From: Ophiura sarsii
Taxonomy: Eukaryota > Echinodermata > Ophiuroidea > Amphilepidida > Ophiuridae
Direction of reading: 5' to 3'
Assembly: GCA_035610835.1 (NCBI GenBank)
Contig: CM069446.1
Coordinates: forward strand, 51,561,625 to 51,625,624
Length of the DNA stretch: 64,000 nucleotides
The position numbers and the translations under genes are program-made. Position 1 is the stretch's first letter, and each line of letters opens with the position of its first letter. Below the pieces are notes generated by a model. It saw nothing but the letters and a program-made list of their open reading frames with translations, ran no database searches and was not told the origin of the DNA. Positions 10,101-17,899 of the stretch are shown one piece after another.

Positions 10101-11848
10101 GTGAGTTTATGAATGTTTTTTTTCTCTACAAGCAATAAATTAATTGACAATTATTGCATGCTTCTCTTTACAGCATATACATTCTCACATTCATGACATT
10201 TGTAAACATATGTATTATAGGGTGTTACAGTTTAAATATAACTGCTAAACTTGTAGCGAAATATGATAATTACATAGATGTATTCATACCTCTCCTGACC
10301 ACCTTGCGTGATCATACTGTATTGTCATGAGAATGGATTTGCCCTAGCAAAGGTTCCTGGGTATTCAAGACTGCGTCCCGCCCTAGACACCTGATTTGGG
10401 TAGTCAGAAGTAGATATTATATGGTTATATCTGTAATAATTATGAGGAAAAACCAAATGCATTGCAGAAGTATTTTACCAGATTACATAAACATAGATTT
10501 TACAGATGCTCATTGTTGCAAGTGCAACAACATTCACCGCCACCACCACCACTACCGCCACCGCCACCGCCACCGCCACCGCCACCACTACCACTACCAA
10601 CAACAACAACAACACCAACACAAACAACGACATCAATAGCAACAAAAGAACATCAACAATATTGAAAATCAGAATAGGTCAAACCAATATATAATATGAT
10701 TGTTTATAAATATTGTTATAAATATCCCTAGCCTATGAGTCGTAGGGCAAAGCACTCCTAGCTATTCAACGTCAGCATAAATTCACTGATCTGTTTCTGT
10801 TTCTATACAAATAAATTTAAAAGGGGCGTGGATCTTGGAAAACACTCACTTTTGAGATATACGTTACATAAAAATAGCTGACTAGGGGGAAAGGGTGAGT
10901 GGCGGTCAGGGTGCACTACTTTATAACCTCCGTCACTGGAAGTCTTTGACCCCTCTCTGCCTCCCGCTATAACACAATTAGTTAATTTATACTTTTTATT
11001 TTTATCATTTATTGTAACTAATTGGCATTTGTTCGCGGTTTTCTTTTGACAGCTGCTTCTTGGAAATTGGGAACACGTTTTATTTTGCCCAGTTACTCAT
11101 CATGGGACTCGTCATCTCATACAACATGGTGATCTTTGTGTTAGTAATGTATCGCCTGTTATTTCGGAGAGCAGCTAGCATCTGGAGCCGTGATGATATG
11201 AAAGCGGAGATTATTAAGCGGGTCCAGAATGCAGTCTCCATTACAGCTCTACTTGGATTGACCTGGGTGTTTGGATTGTTATCTCTTATTCATGAGCAAT
11301 CCAGTTTTACCTTCCAAGTGTTATTCTGCCTCTTCAATTCCATGCAAGGATGCCTGGTTTTTGGTATGTTCTGTGTTCGTCAGAAGAACGTTGTGCAAGT
11401 GTGGAAAGGGTGGTTTTCATTTGGTAAAAATAGTAGGAGAGGTGATTTCACTAAGACAACATCTGCAGCCTCATCAACGCTTGACCGACCAGTGAAGAAA
11501 CAACCTCGAGGAAACCTCGCAGAGAATGAACGGAATGACATCAATATGGATCAGTTCCAGTGCACATACGTACCGCCGACAATCACGAAATCTGATGACG
11601 ATGTGCTTGTTGATGTCACTAGGACAACATCTGCAGTCTCATCAACGCTTGACCGACCAGTGAAGAAACAACCTCGAGGAAACCTCGCAGAGAAGGAACG
11701 GAATGACATCAATATGGATCAGTTCCAGTGCACATACGTACCGCCGACAATCACAACATCAGATGACGATGTGCTTGTTGATAGCAACGAACGTAAAATC
11801 TTTTACAAATTAATAGACAACCGGTGGACTAGAAGTACTAACAACTGA
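1048..11848 (+). CDS. Adhesion G-protein-coupled receptor, 3' eight exons (partial gene)
   Basis: Seen: eight exons (1048-1194, 3755-4157, 6732-6943, 7345-7515, 7877-7983, 9224-9486, 10034-10100, 11053-11848) with AG/GT borders join without a phase conflict into 721 codons plus TGA. Order: helical GAIN part, GAIN beta part, GPS, TM1, TM2-3, TM4, TM5-7, then a cytoplasmic tail. Known: adhesion GPCRs are plasma-membrane receptors cut by their own GAIN domain at the GPS (H-L/T); the freed T-starting stalk acts as a tethered agonist. Here the motif CNHLTSFAVL is intact, so self-cleavage is expected. TM6 carries LLGLTWVFGLL, typical of the class. Odd: the tail contains a 56-residue in-frame duplication. 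The introns are filled with inverted-repeat elements. No signal peptide or ligand-binding domain is visible; the 5' exons are probably upstream of the window. The subfamily cannot be set by eye. Confidence 0.9.
1584..2030. repeat. Inverted-repeat element with X-box-like and CCAAT motifs
   Basis: Ends GGGGGGATTCACGTGCTAAT and complement; long arms pair imperfectly across the element. Each arm has an RFX X-box-like palindrome (1713-1728 GGTTGCTATGGTAACC; 1870-1885 GGTTGCCATGGCAACC) followed by a CCAAT box in one or other direction (1743-1747, 1896-1900). Confidence 0.85.
2034..2564. repeat. GAGCGTGTTTC-ended element with internal dimer
   Basis: Left GGAGCGTGTTTC, right complement at 2551-2564. 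Inside, a roughly 100-bp unit (gtttct...taaacgctaagtttcaat...tttaatcccgcctgtttctactcgcg) occurs twice, at 2040-2125 and 2172-2275. It directly abuts the previous element. Confidence 0.8.
2881..3191. mobile_element. Short inverted-repeat element with perfect 47-bp termini and a transposase-like N-terminus
   Basis: 2881-2927 and 3145-3191 are exact inverted copies (CCCATTTCCATTGTTGCAGT...). Reading the right end outward gives MGKLSVEQRWLITLNQRD and a stop, similar to the helix-turn-helix start of Tc1/mariner transposases (inference). Interior 217 bp has no other recognisable content. Confidence 0.85.
3331..3491. repeat. GGGCTAT-ended short inverted-repeat element
   Basis: gggctatgtcagttgaaatccataca at the left and its complement at the right (gtatggattcatatgaaaaagcccg). 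A related copy is at 31779-31920. Confidence 0.75.
3755..4157 (+). CDS. aGPCR exon: GAIN domain, A to B transition
   Basis: 134 codons plus one base. It begins LARFVVAIVDDVL, runs through an acidic linker rich in D, E, T and S, and then into the start of the GAIN beta sandwich (GKNVVIHAVKIPRESL followed by F-x-S-I-P). The donor is at gttacag/gtatga. The first bases of the frame lie just after the acceptor aaacag; the GTG inside the exon is not a real start. Confidence 0.8.
4211..4588. repeat. Palindrome-array element, copy 1
   Basis: Bounded by ggaaaaagtgtattttaggt at the left and its imperfect complement (gacctaaagtacacttttcc) at the right. Inside are about eight units CCAGTATCG-NN-CGATACTGG, each a near-perfect 20-bp palindrome, split by spacers of 5-26 bases that often begin AACA and end TGTT. 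Lies in the aGPCR intron before the exon at 6732. Confidence 0.9.
4675..4823 (+). mobile_element. CR1/L2-like LINE remnant, upstream part
   Basis: Reads KSLHWLPVEQRITFNMFKSL then a stop; L-H-W-L-P-V-x-x-R-I-x-F-K is the conserved stretch shortly before the end of CR1/L2-type reverse transcriptases. The remnant is cut by the element at 4824-5928 and continues at 5929. Confidence 0.75.
4824..5928. mobile_element. CGGCCGAGTGCACC-ended inverted-repeat element
   Basis: 1105 bp inserted into a CR1/L2-like remnant. Ends CGGCCGAGTGCACCAATGAC and complement. Both subterminal regions repeat gttactagcgaggtagc-like words; AGGGAGGTAAGCTACCTCCCT near the left end can form a 9-bp stem. The interior holds a tRNA-like B box (5408-5418). 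No transposase seen. Confidence 0.88.
5366..5450 (+). repeat. tRNA-derived SINE-like piece
   Basis: GGTTCGATCCC at 5408-5418 matches the pol III B box; a weak A-box-like tggcgtgga is about 40 bases before. A T-rich run follows. Probably a SINE fragment inside the larger element. Confidence 0.45.
5929..6170 (+). mobile_element. CR1/L2-like LINE remnant, downstream part
   Basis: Reads GDGSFTVSASKI and then SVIVFKKALKTYLF, matching the family C-terminus (G-D-R-x-F-x-V-A-A-P-K-L-W... S-x-F-K-x-x-L-K-T-x-L-F). It is the continuation of 4675-4823 after a 1.1-kb insertion. Confidence 0.75.
6732..6943 (+). CDS. aGPCR exon: GAIN beta-sandwich segment
   Basis: Phase 1 to 0. The peptide contains VPVSFFVYQNTKLFPS and a later stretch of alternating hydrophobic residues (IRVAVASRIITANVEG), as in the GAIN strands that lead to the GPS. 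Acceptor is ctcacag, donor gtaagg. The intron before it (4158-6731) holds two repeat elements and a split LINE piece. Confidence 0.85.
7345..7515 (+). CDS. aGPCR exon: GPS (GPCR proteolysis site)
   Basis: A 57-codon exon in phase 0 on both sides. It shows the full GPS pattern: first Cys followed by a Trp (C-V-F-W), DWSNEGC, then CQCNHLTSFAVLV. The four cysteines and two tryptophans that hold the fold are present. Cleavage is expected between L and T of HLT, leaving TSFAVLV as the start of the tethered agonist, which continues into the next exon. Confidence 0.95.
7877..7983 (+). CDS. aGPCR exon: stalk and TM1
   Basis: 35 codons plus two bases. After D-I-Y-D the hydrophobic helix runs ISKIGCGISIACLLITLMTY, which fits TM1 of the secretin/adhesion class. 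Acceptor tttttag, donor gtaagg, phase 0 to 2. Confidence 0.88.
7984..9223. other. aGPCR intron between TM1 and TM2 exons
   Basis: Besides the hairpin at 8273 and the inverted pair 8514-8540 / 8610-8637, no coding exon or RNA gene was recognised. Confidence 0.6.
8273..8305. repeat. Perfect hairpin in aGPCR intron
   Basis: GCGGAGTGCATTGA, a 5-base loop aaata, then the exact complement. Two further pieces with the same words (caatgcac, gtgcattgatttttc) lie at 8514-8637 and pair with each other, so this is probably part of a small repeat family. Confidence 0.8.
9224..9486 (+). CDS. aGPCR exon: TM2 and TM3
   Basis: Phase 2 to 1. The exon opens with the basic loop KLRQKQ and then LHFCFSLLCLYLVFVFGID (TM2). 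WGCTTVSVLIHYFALTSISWMGVEA (written here in parts: the Cys of WGC and the S-W-M-G-V-E-A turn) forms TM3; the Cys should bridge to the ECL2 Cys in the last exon. Confidence 0.92.
9487..10033. other. aGPCR intron with poly-C tract
   Basis: A C-run of about 55 bases at 9870-9926 with few interruptions. The rest has short open frames only in random positions. Tract length may be a sequencing estimate. Confidence 0.7.
10034..10100 (+). CDS. aGPCR exon: TM4
   Basis: A short exon (67 bp), phase 1 to 2: G-L-P-A-V-I-V-T-I-A-L-C-V, then a polar ECL2 part. GLP followed by a small hydrophobic helix is the usual TM4 signature of this receptor class. Acceptor ctttcag, donor gtgagt. Confidence 0.85.
10101..11052. 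other. aGPCR intron with CCACCG microsatellite
   Basis: A (CCACCG/CAC)-rich run at 10540-10610 turning into CAACAA. It makes three overlapping low-complexity frames, none real. Nothing else recognised. Confidence 0.7.
11053..11848 (+). CDS. aGPCR last exon: TM5 to TM7 and duplicated cytoplasmic tail
   Basis: Starts in phase 2 with the ECL2 Cys (H-C-F-L-E), then TM5, a basic third loop (RRAASIWSRDDMKAE), TM6 with LLGLTWVFGLL and TM7 with LFCLFNSMQGCLVFGMF. The tail of about 150 residues is hydrophilic. It contains two head-to-tail copies of a 56-residue unit starting TTSA and including STLDRPVKKQPRGNLAE. The stop TGA is at 11846-11848. Confidence 0.93.
11450..11785 (+). repeat. 168-bp in-frame tandem duplication in aGPCR tail
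   Basis: Units 11450-11617 and 11618-11785 differ at only a handful of bases; each codes 56 residues. The near identity points to a recent event. Confidence 0.92.
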
Positions 11849-11942
11849 TTTTAAAAGCAATGTATGCTACAAAGGTTATTATATACATGTAAATTATTAT
11901 AAAACAAAGTAAAACTAGATCATTTGGTACAGAGTGCTCGAT

Positions 11943-11948
11943 AATAAA
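11943..11948 (+). terminator. Candidate polyadenylation signal of the adhesion GPCR
   Basis: AATAAA 95 bases after the GPCR stop codon. It is the nearest match downstream; another lies at 12419-12424, but inside an inverted-repeat element. In AT-rich DNA this hexamer occurs often by chance. Confidence 0.35.
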
Positions 11949-12050
11949 AAGTAGAGCGTAATATAATCCAAATTAAATCATGGTTATTGCATTCACACTA
12001 CAGTACTGTTTCATGCAACCAACATGGCTGCACTCCACAGGTGTATATTA

Positions 12051-12563
12051 CAGTCCTCAAAACAAGTAACTGACCAGGAAGTAAATATACTCCAAAATTA
12101 TAGCTCCTACATAAAAATATTCAACAACAAAGTTGTAAAGAAATTCCTCTTCATTAACATGATACATTATTTATTAAGATCGGTTTATGAATAAGGACGC
12201 TACGTTTAAAAGGATAGAACAAAGTGCAGTTTACATTTAACACTTGGGTTTTGAACACGCAGGGGTGTGTGACAGGGGTGGGGTGGGTTGCATTGATCAA
12301 TTGAAGCATCCCCAATTCCCGTCTTACTATCAACCGGCGAGTTTGTCGCTACCAGTTAATCAATAATCTACATGTTGCTATTCCGAGGCTGCGTGTAGAC
12401 GAACGAAATGTTAAAATGAATAAAAAGGACTTTGTTTTGGTTTAAGGCACATAACTGACTTAATATTCATTCAATCTTCACGTGTAATATCTCAAATTAA
12501 AGACAAGATATTTCCTTATCTCTTTATATTTATTACCTGGTCAGTTACTTATTTTGATGACTG
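12051..12563. repeat. CAGTCNTCAAAA-ended inverted-repeat element
   Basis: Left cagtcctcaaaacaagtaac and right complement (gttacttattttgatgactg) plus the next 20 bases pair (about 42 bp per arm). No coding sequence. Its right end touches the 3' end of the minus-strand LINE fragment. Confidence 0.75.
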
Positions 12564-12565
12564 TC

Positions 12566-13250
12566 ATCATCATCATCATCCTTCGGCTGCAGAGCAGGCG
12601 ACCACTAGTTTCTTCCATGCACGACGGTCTTGAGCAAGAGTGACAATCTGTCGAACTTCAATCATGCCTTCATTGTCCCTTAGTAAGCGTTGTATATATG
12701 TCAGATATGTTGTGCAAGGACGACCAGGTCTCCTTCGGCCACGTGTTGGTGCGTAGGTGGCACGTCCACTTTTTAGCAGGCTCTTCATCAGGGAGACGGA
12801 GTATATGGCCAAGGAATCTCAGCTGGCGGCGCTTTACACGGTGGATAAGAGGCTCTGCCTTGGTCATGTCATAAATTGTGGTGTTTGGGACATGATCCAT
12901 GCGCTTGATGTTTAGCATTATCCTGTAGCTAGAGGTAGCGAAGGCATTTATTTTGCATTCCATATCTTGGGATATCACCCAGGATTCACAGTAAGATAGT
13001 CTCACAGATGGTATTGAATATTTTCATCTTTGTTCTGATACCCATTTGAGGGCTCCTCCAGAGGCGTTCTAACTTCCAAAATGCGAACCATGCCAATGTC
13101 TTGCGTCTTTTAAGATCACTTGCACCCGATGCCATCATAGAGCCAAGATACCTGAAATCTGATGGTATCCCCATAGACCTGAAGTGTCGGGTGAGGATTG
13201 CAGTTGGCAGTCATGTACTCGGTTTTAGATACGCTAATGTATATAGAGGC
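12566..13250 (-). mobile_element. RTE/CR1-type LINE fragment (RT C-terminus), frameshifted
   Basis: On the minus strand: KTEYMT, DFRYLGSMMASG, ESWVISQDMECKINAF, VKRRQLRFLGHILRLPDEEP, GRPRTTYL-like and TLAQDRRAWKKLVVACSAAE, in that order but in several frames. Known: these motifs mark the thumb and C-terminus of a widespread animal LINE group. The 3' end runs into a short ATG/CAT trinucleotide repeat at 12566-12580. The 5' side is cut at the border of an inverted-repeat element (13253). Confidence 0.8.
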
Positions 13251-13252
13251 CT

Positions 13253-13909
13253 GTATACAGCGTGTCCCAAAAAACTGGGTTCAAAATTTGCGAGCTTATA
13301 ACTAAAAAAGTAAGATACATGAATAGTTTATATTTAAGGATATTAAACAAAATATACCTGACCTTAATTGGTAAAACTCTGTGACCAATCCAATTTAACC
13401 TTTTTGAAATACAAAGATTTGAATAGAGCGTGGTCAGAACCCATTTGTCCCACTTTTCAAGGAACACCCCCATGTGTTGCAATTGCGCATTGTTGTGACT
13501 TCAATAAAGTTTTGCCTTGCATTCATTCTTTACAAAGACTAGGGCAGTAAACAAAATTATCTGGGTCATATTGCAATAAAACAAGCTCATTATTTACATA
13601 GCATTAAAACAAAATTTTCTTTGGTTCTTTCGGAGAATAAACCCCATGCCGGGAATACTGCACGTAGCGCACAGTTTCATGCAACGCATGGATGGTTTAT
13701 TCCTTAAACCGGGACAAATGGGTTCTGACCACGCTCTATTTAAATCTTTTTATTTCAAAAAGTTTGCATTGAATTGGTCTCCGAATTTGACCAATTAAGG
13801 TCAGGTATATTTTGTTTAATATCCTTGAATATAAATATCCATGTTTCCTACTTATTTCGTTAGAAGCTCGCAAACTTTTGAACCCAGTTTTTTGGGACAC
13901 GCTGTATAC
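13253..13909. repeat. Long imperfect inverted repeat, GTATACAGCGTGTCCC ends
   Basis: Arms of about 200 bp (13253-13460 and 13705-13909) pair along most of their length; both contain aaaaaactgggttc and gagcgtggtcagaaccc. The middle is unpaired and non-coding. Confidence 0.88.
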
Positions 13910-14137
13910 ATGTATACACTTTAACCGTCCGGATCATTCAATAAATCACATAATATGTGAATTGAAAAAATGAGGAAATAATGCAATGAAGCCATTTTAT
14001 ACTGAGAATTATCAGTCATAGCCAAGCTACATACTCTGGCTCCCAATGACATGAACGTCGACGAGTAGTCATTCTTTATTCTATTGTACAGATGAACTCA
14101 TATTTTGCTAATAGCAATTTAGTTTCATGTTTAATCT

Positions 14138-14287
14138 AGGGGTCGTTTCCAAATACCCTATCACAGCTTTTCCCAGTTTTACTGGGGGAAAGCTGAAGCT
14201 GTGTGTATGAATGAAAACGCCGTGGAATACTGGGCTCACCCCGTTAAAGGCTGAGGAAGGCTGTGATAGAGTATATGGAAACGACCA
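14138..14287. repeat. GGTCGTTTCC-ended short inverted-repeat element
   Basis: gggtcgtttccaaatacccta at the left and tagagtatatggaaacgacc at the right, with cacagc / gctgtg just inside. About 150 bp. Confidence 0.75.
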
Positions 14288-14500
14288 CACACAGAAAAAT
14301 GTTTACATAATTATGTTAAATATAGAACTCCATAATTATTATGTAAACCTTTCACACAGTATTTTGTACAAAATACACAAGTTATGTAAACATAACTTGT
14401 GTATTTTGTACACAAATACTGTGTGAAAGGTTTACATAATAATTATGGAGTTCTATATTAACATAACTTGTGTAAACTTATGTAATCTTTTTTCTGTGTG
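14288..14500. repeat. Near-perfect 137-bp palindrome within CACACAGAAAA-ended element
   Basis: 14321-14457 folds on itself around 14389 with only one or two gaps. The outer ends are CACACAGAAAA and TTTTCTGTGTG. A strong foldback (hairpin) element of the MITE type. Confidence 0.9.
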
Positions 14501-14684
14501 CCTAGTCCTCAATGATCATTATTACGTCATTATCCGTTATGTCTGCTCTCTCTAAACGCCCCCTTGTTACTGTATATATCGGCGTTGCGCACAATCGCGC
14601 TGAAATTAAATTACCGCGCTAAATTGCATCCGGCGCACTCACACGCACGACGCGCTCTATTCGTACATTACTTTCAGCATTTTC

Positions 14685-14708
14685 CTGAAGAAGGCAAAAA
14701 AGCCGAAA
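14685..14708 (+). ncRNA. Hammerhead-ribozyme-like core (candidate)
   Basis: CTGAAGA, then GGC-aaaaaa-GCC, then GAAA: the CUGANGA / stem II / GAAA core. Stems I and III are not clear by eye, so activity is doubtful. Penelope-like elements are known carriers of such motifs, but none was recognised right here. Confidence 0.25.
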
Positions 14709-15219
14709 GCTAGATAACCTTTATACACCGCCATACTTCGTCTTGTCGTATCTCATTCAGGCATGAGAATTTGCAGGCTGTGGCTTGAATTCAGGCTATT
14801 TTGTTTTCCAAATTTGCACACTTTCTTTTAAATTTTCAGCCTGGTTTTGGCCTTTATAGGCCGATTTCGCGCACTTTTTCACGCACTGTTCAGGTTTTTT
14901 CATTCTCATGCCTGCTCATTTCTTTCAATGTATCGTACTATAAATATATTATATACATGTATCTTACTATATATAAATATGTTTGTGTGTGTTTTTTATA
15001 AAGTATATTTGAGTGATATTGGTTAACAATTGGTTACCATACCAGTAACAAACGCTTAAATTTGGCTTAAAAATATGTAGAATTGCTTTATATTGTGCGT
15101 TGCGCGTACACAGTACCGTACGGGGCGGGCAAATAAATGTAAGCCATCCGAAATGGTTTAGGATAGGCTTAAATAGAGGTTATATAGTGATATATCAAGC
15201 TGAGGGTTAATAAAGCAAC

Positions 15220-15270
15220 CTGGTTTGAGGTGGGGGTGGGGGTGTGTGGGGGTGGGGGTGGGGGTAATGA
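15220..15270 (-). repeat. GGGGGT-rich microsatellite
   Basis: Repeats of ggtgggggt. Surrounding 14750-15900 has no gene or element recognised, apart from short hits of no coding value. Confidence 0.8.
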
Positions 15271-15911
15271 AGTATGGTATTATAAGCCACGGAACCGGGG
15301 TCAATGGAGTAATGTGGTTTTCAGAGGTAGTGTAATGTAAAGTATTATGTGGCATAGCCATAGATTATAAATATATGGGTATAACGCATGGGAAGGCCAT
15401 GAGGTAATGAAACCATGTGGTTAATTATTTAAAAAAATCATAAGATATAGCTTGGGGCCGGTGGAAGGGTGTTAAGTGACGCATGGTATTATAAATAAGC
15501 CACTGGAGTGCGAATAACGGCAGATGGTTTTGGGCAAGCAATGTGGTATCATCACAAAGACCTGAAAACAGTTGACATAAACAAGTAAACTGAACATTTA
15601 CGCACATTTAAGCATTGTGTTTGGTGTATTTTTTCAATACTCATGTATTATTTCATTTTGTAATGTAGTGTTTGTAGTGTTCTTGTAGGCTCAACGTACC
15701 AGCGGGAGTCCGTACGAAACACTGGCATCCCACTTGTCAAACCTAACAATGATTATAATAGGTAAGGTTGCCTTAACTCACATGCCCTTGCCCCAATATG
15801 ACCCTGTAGTGTTTGATACGTCTGGATGTGTTTATATTTTTGATATGTCGTTTTGTTTAACCAAATACTTGTATATCTATAATAAAGTAATAGGTATTTG
15901 ATAGGAATATT

Positions 15912-16142
15912 CGGAAAAAGTGTACTTTAGGTCCCAGATACTGGTATAGATACTGGCATACCAGTATCGTTCAATACTGGAACATAAAAGTAGCCAGTAT
16001 CGCTCGATACTGGTACGCTTTCGGGCAATACTGGTACACATGCTACCAGTAATGATTTGTACCAGTAATGAATGATACTGGGTGTCTAGTATCGACGATA
16101 CTAGTACAGTCCAGAACCTGGTACCTAAATTACACTTTCCCC
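15912..16142. repeat. Palindrome-array element, copy 2
   Basis: Same ends (cggaaaaagtgtactttagg and the complement near 16120-16142) with fewer palindromic units, including some in which one arm has mutated (gatttg, aatgaatgat). Confidence 0.88.
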
Positions 16143-16159
16143 GGCTATTCCTCCACATT

Positions 16160-16400
16160 CATACAGTATGGTATGACCATGTAACATTCACTCTAACATG
16201 CACTCTCGTTCTTTCCTTATTTCCCAAACAAATAATAACGAGCGTTCTTTTCCCGCTGCTTCTCCTACGCTATGGAAGGATCTTTTGAACACGTTTGAAA
16301 CATGCCAGCCATCGGCGGAGACTTACGCCAAGTTGTATACAGCCATTTTCTTATACCCGGCATCATTGGTACTCGGCTGTTCATACCTGCACTAATTTTA
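16160..16400 (+). mobile_element. CR1-like LINE C-terminal remnant
   Basis: Reads NERSFPAASPTLWKDL and then FETCQPSAETYAKLYTAIFL: the F-x-x-A-A-P-x-L-W end motif of CR1-type LINEs. It lies between two palindrome-array elements (15912-16142 and 16480-16786). Confidence 0.55.
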
Positions 16401-16479
16401 GTAAAGCCCCCAATATTAAAGCCAATCCACGGGATAATCAGATTATGAATTTATTCGTTTTCTCAATCAGTTGCGGTGC

Positions 16480-16786
16480 CGGAAAAAGTGTAATTTAGGT
16501 CCCAGATACTGGTATAACATCAATAACGTTCAAGGGAAAAATGTACATTAGGTTTCATATACTGGTATACCAGTATCGTTCAATACTGGAACATAAAAGT
16601 TGTCAGCATTGCTCGATACTGGTACGATTTTATTGTTCTAGTATCGGTCGATACTGGAACACCAAATTGTGTTCCAGTTTCGAGCGATATTGGAACGTTT
16701 TTATGTTCCAGTAACATTCGATACTGGTTCACGTGATACCAGTGTAGTACAGTACCAAATCTGGGACCTAAACTACACTTTTTACC
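16480..16786. repeat. Palindrome-array element, copy 3
   Basis: Starts cggaaaaagtgtaatttagg, then at 16534 a second start-like end (gggaaaaatgtacattaggt), suggesting one copy inserted in or fused with another. Four to five palindromic units follow, then the right end. Confidence 0.88.
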
Positions 16787-16848
16787 GCGGTTCCTCTTTT
16801 CAGTTTCCCTTTGGTGTCAGGCTTTTTCATAGTCGTAATACCACAGTT

Positions 16849-17123
16849 TGGAAAAAATGTACACATGCTAACCGTGTAATTTGTCCCGGTAACGTTTTTA
16901 TGTTCCAGTATCGCTCGATATGATACGTGACATACGTGATACCAGTGAGATTTGACCCAGTATTGAATGATACTGGTACATTGTGTTCAAGTATCGCCCG
17001 ATTCTGGAACATTTTATACGATACTGGAACTCTTACTTTGTACCAGTATGTATTGGTGTTCCAGTATCGGACGATACTATATAGTACAGTCCAGAATCTG
17101 GGGCCTAAAGTACACTTTTTGCC
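16849..17123. repeat. Palindrome-array element, copy 4
   Basis: Starts tggaaaaaatgtacac and ends ggggcctaaagtacactttt. Units include gtatcggacgatac and gtatcgcccgattc. A loose half copy follows at 17124-17200. Confidence 0.85.
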
Positions 17124-17200
17124 GTTCAATACTGGAACATAACATTTGCCAGTATCGCTCGATGCTGCTATGATTTCACTGTTCCAGTACCGGTCGATTA
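17124..17200. repeat. Palindrome-array element, partial copy
   Basis: Three unit halves (caatactggaaca, ccagtatcgctcgatgctg, ccagtaccggtcgat) directly after copy 4, without terminal repeats. Confidence 0.65.
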
Positions 17201-17743
17201 CAATTGCTATGTAGGCCTAATTCTTTTACTAAATCGGTTCGGTAATTTTTTACATCATTATCATGTAACTTTTTTCTTGGTTATTTTGTATATTTTACCT
17301 CATTCTTGGTATATAAAATTTAACTTCATTATAATTGAGTTATATACGTACATGAAAATAGTGTACAATATTTTATTACTTAACCAATTTAAGTAAATGA
17401 TTGTTTGTTTGTTTAGCCTAGTGGCCACTCGTGACAAAAAAAAGGTTATACGTCCAATTGAGAAACCATATAAGCTTACTGGTTTCCCTTTGTAGACGAA
17501 ACAAGTTGATTTAGCCGCAAGGGTTCGTTTTCATAATGAGCCCAAAGTACAGTGTAGGCCTCAAAAGCATCAAAGCTGCCCTGGCAGAGTGGCAGTCGTG
17601 GCATGGTATAGCCTACTTCACTTGGCCCGATTACCACAGACCTTCAAAGTTGGCTACGTATCCTTCCAGACCCAATTGCCGGAGCAATGTCTCTCCATGT
17701 ACGCCATTTTAAATAGTACTGAAGTTACTTTGCAACCGCGTAA
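17201..17743. other. AT-rich DNA before the L1-like element
   Basis: No gene, RNA or inverted-repeat element recognised. Confidence 0.5.
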
Positions 17744-17755
17744 CTATAATGTTTA
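17744..17755 (+). repeat. Target-site duplication, left copy, of the L1-like element
   Basis: CTATAATGTTTA, exactly repeated at 23041-23052 right after the A-rich tail. The match sets the 5' end of the element at 17756. By chance a 12-mer at both expected borders is unlikely, though the DNA is AT-rich. Confidence 0.7.
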
Positions 17756-17899
17756 TAGTTCTATGACTTCCGGTATGCAGTAGAAGCAAGAACCAGCGAC
17801 GACAGCGCTGAAGAAAAATTATGTTTTGTGCCTGAAATATAATTTATTTTAAACTATCATTTGCTGTATCCACTAAGATGAACTGTAAGTTGACGTAGT

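Noticed and set aside
10421..10694. Three overlapping open frames of 62-72 codons
   Set aside because: They come from a CCACCG/CAA microsatellite in a GPCR intron; His, Pro and Thr runs only.
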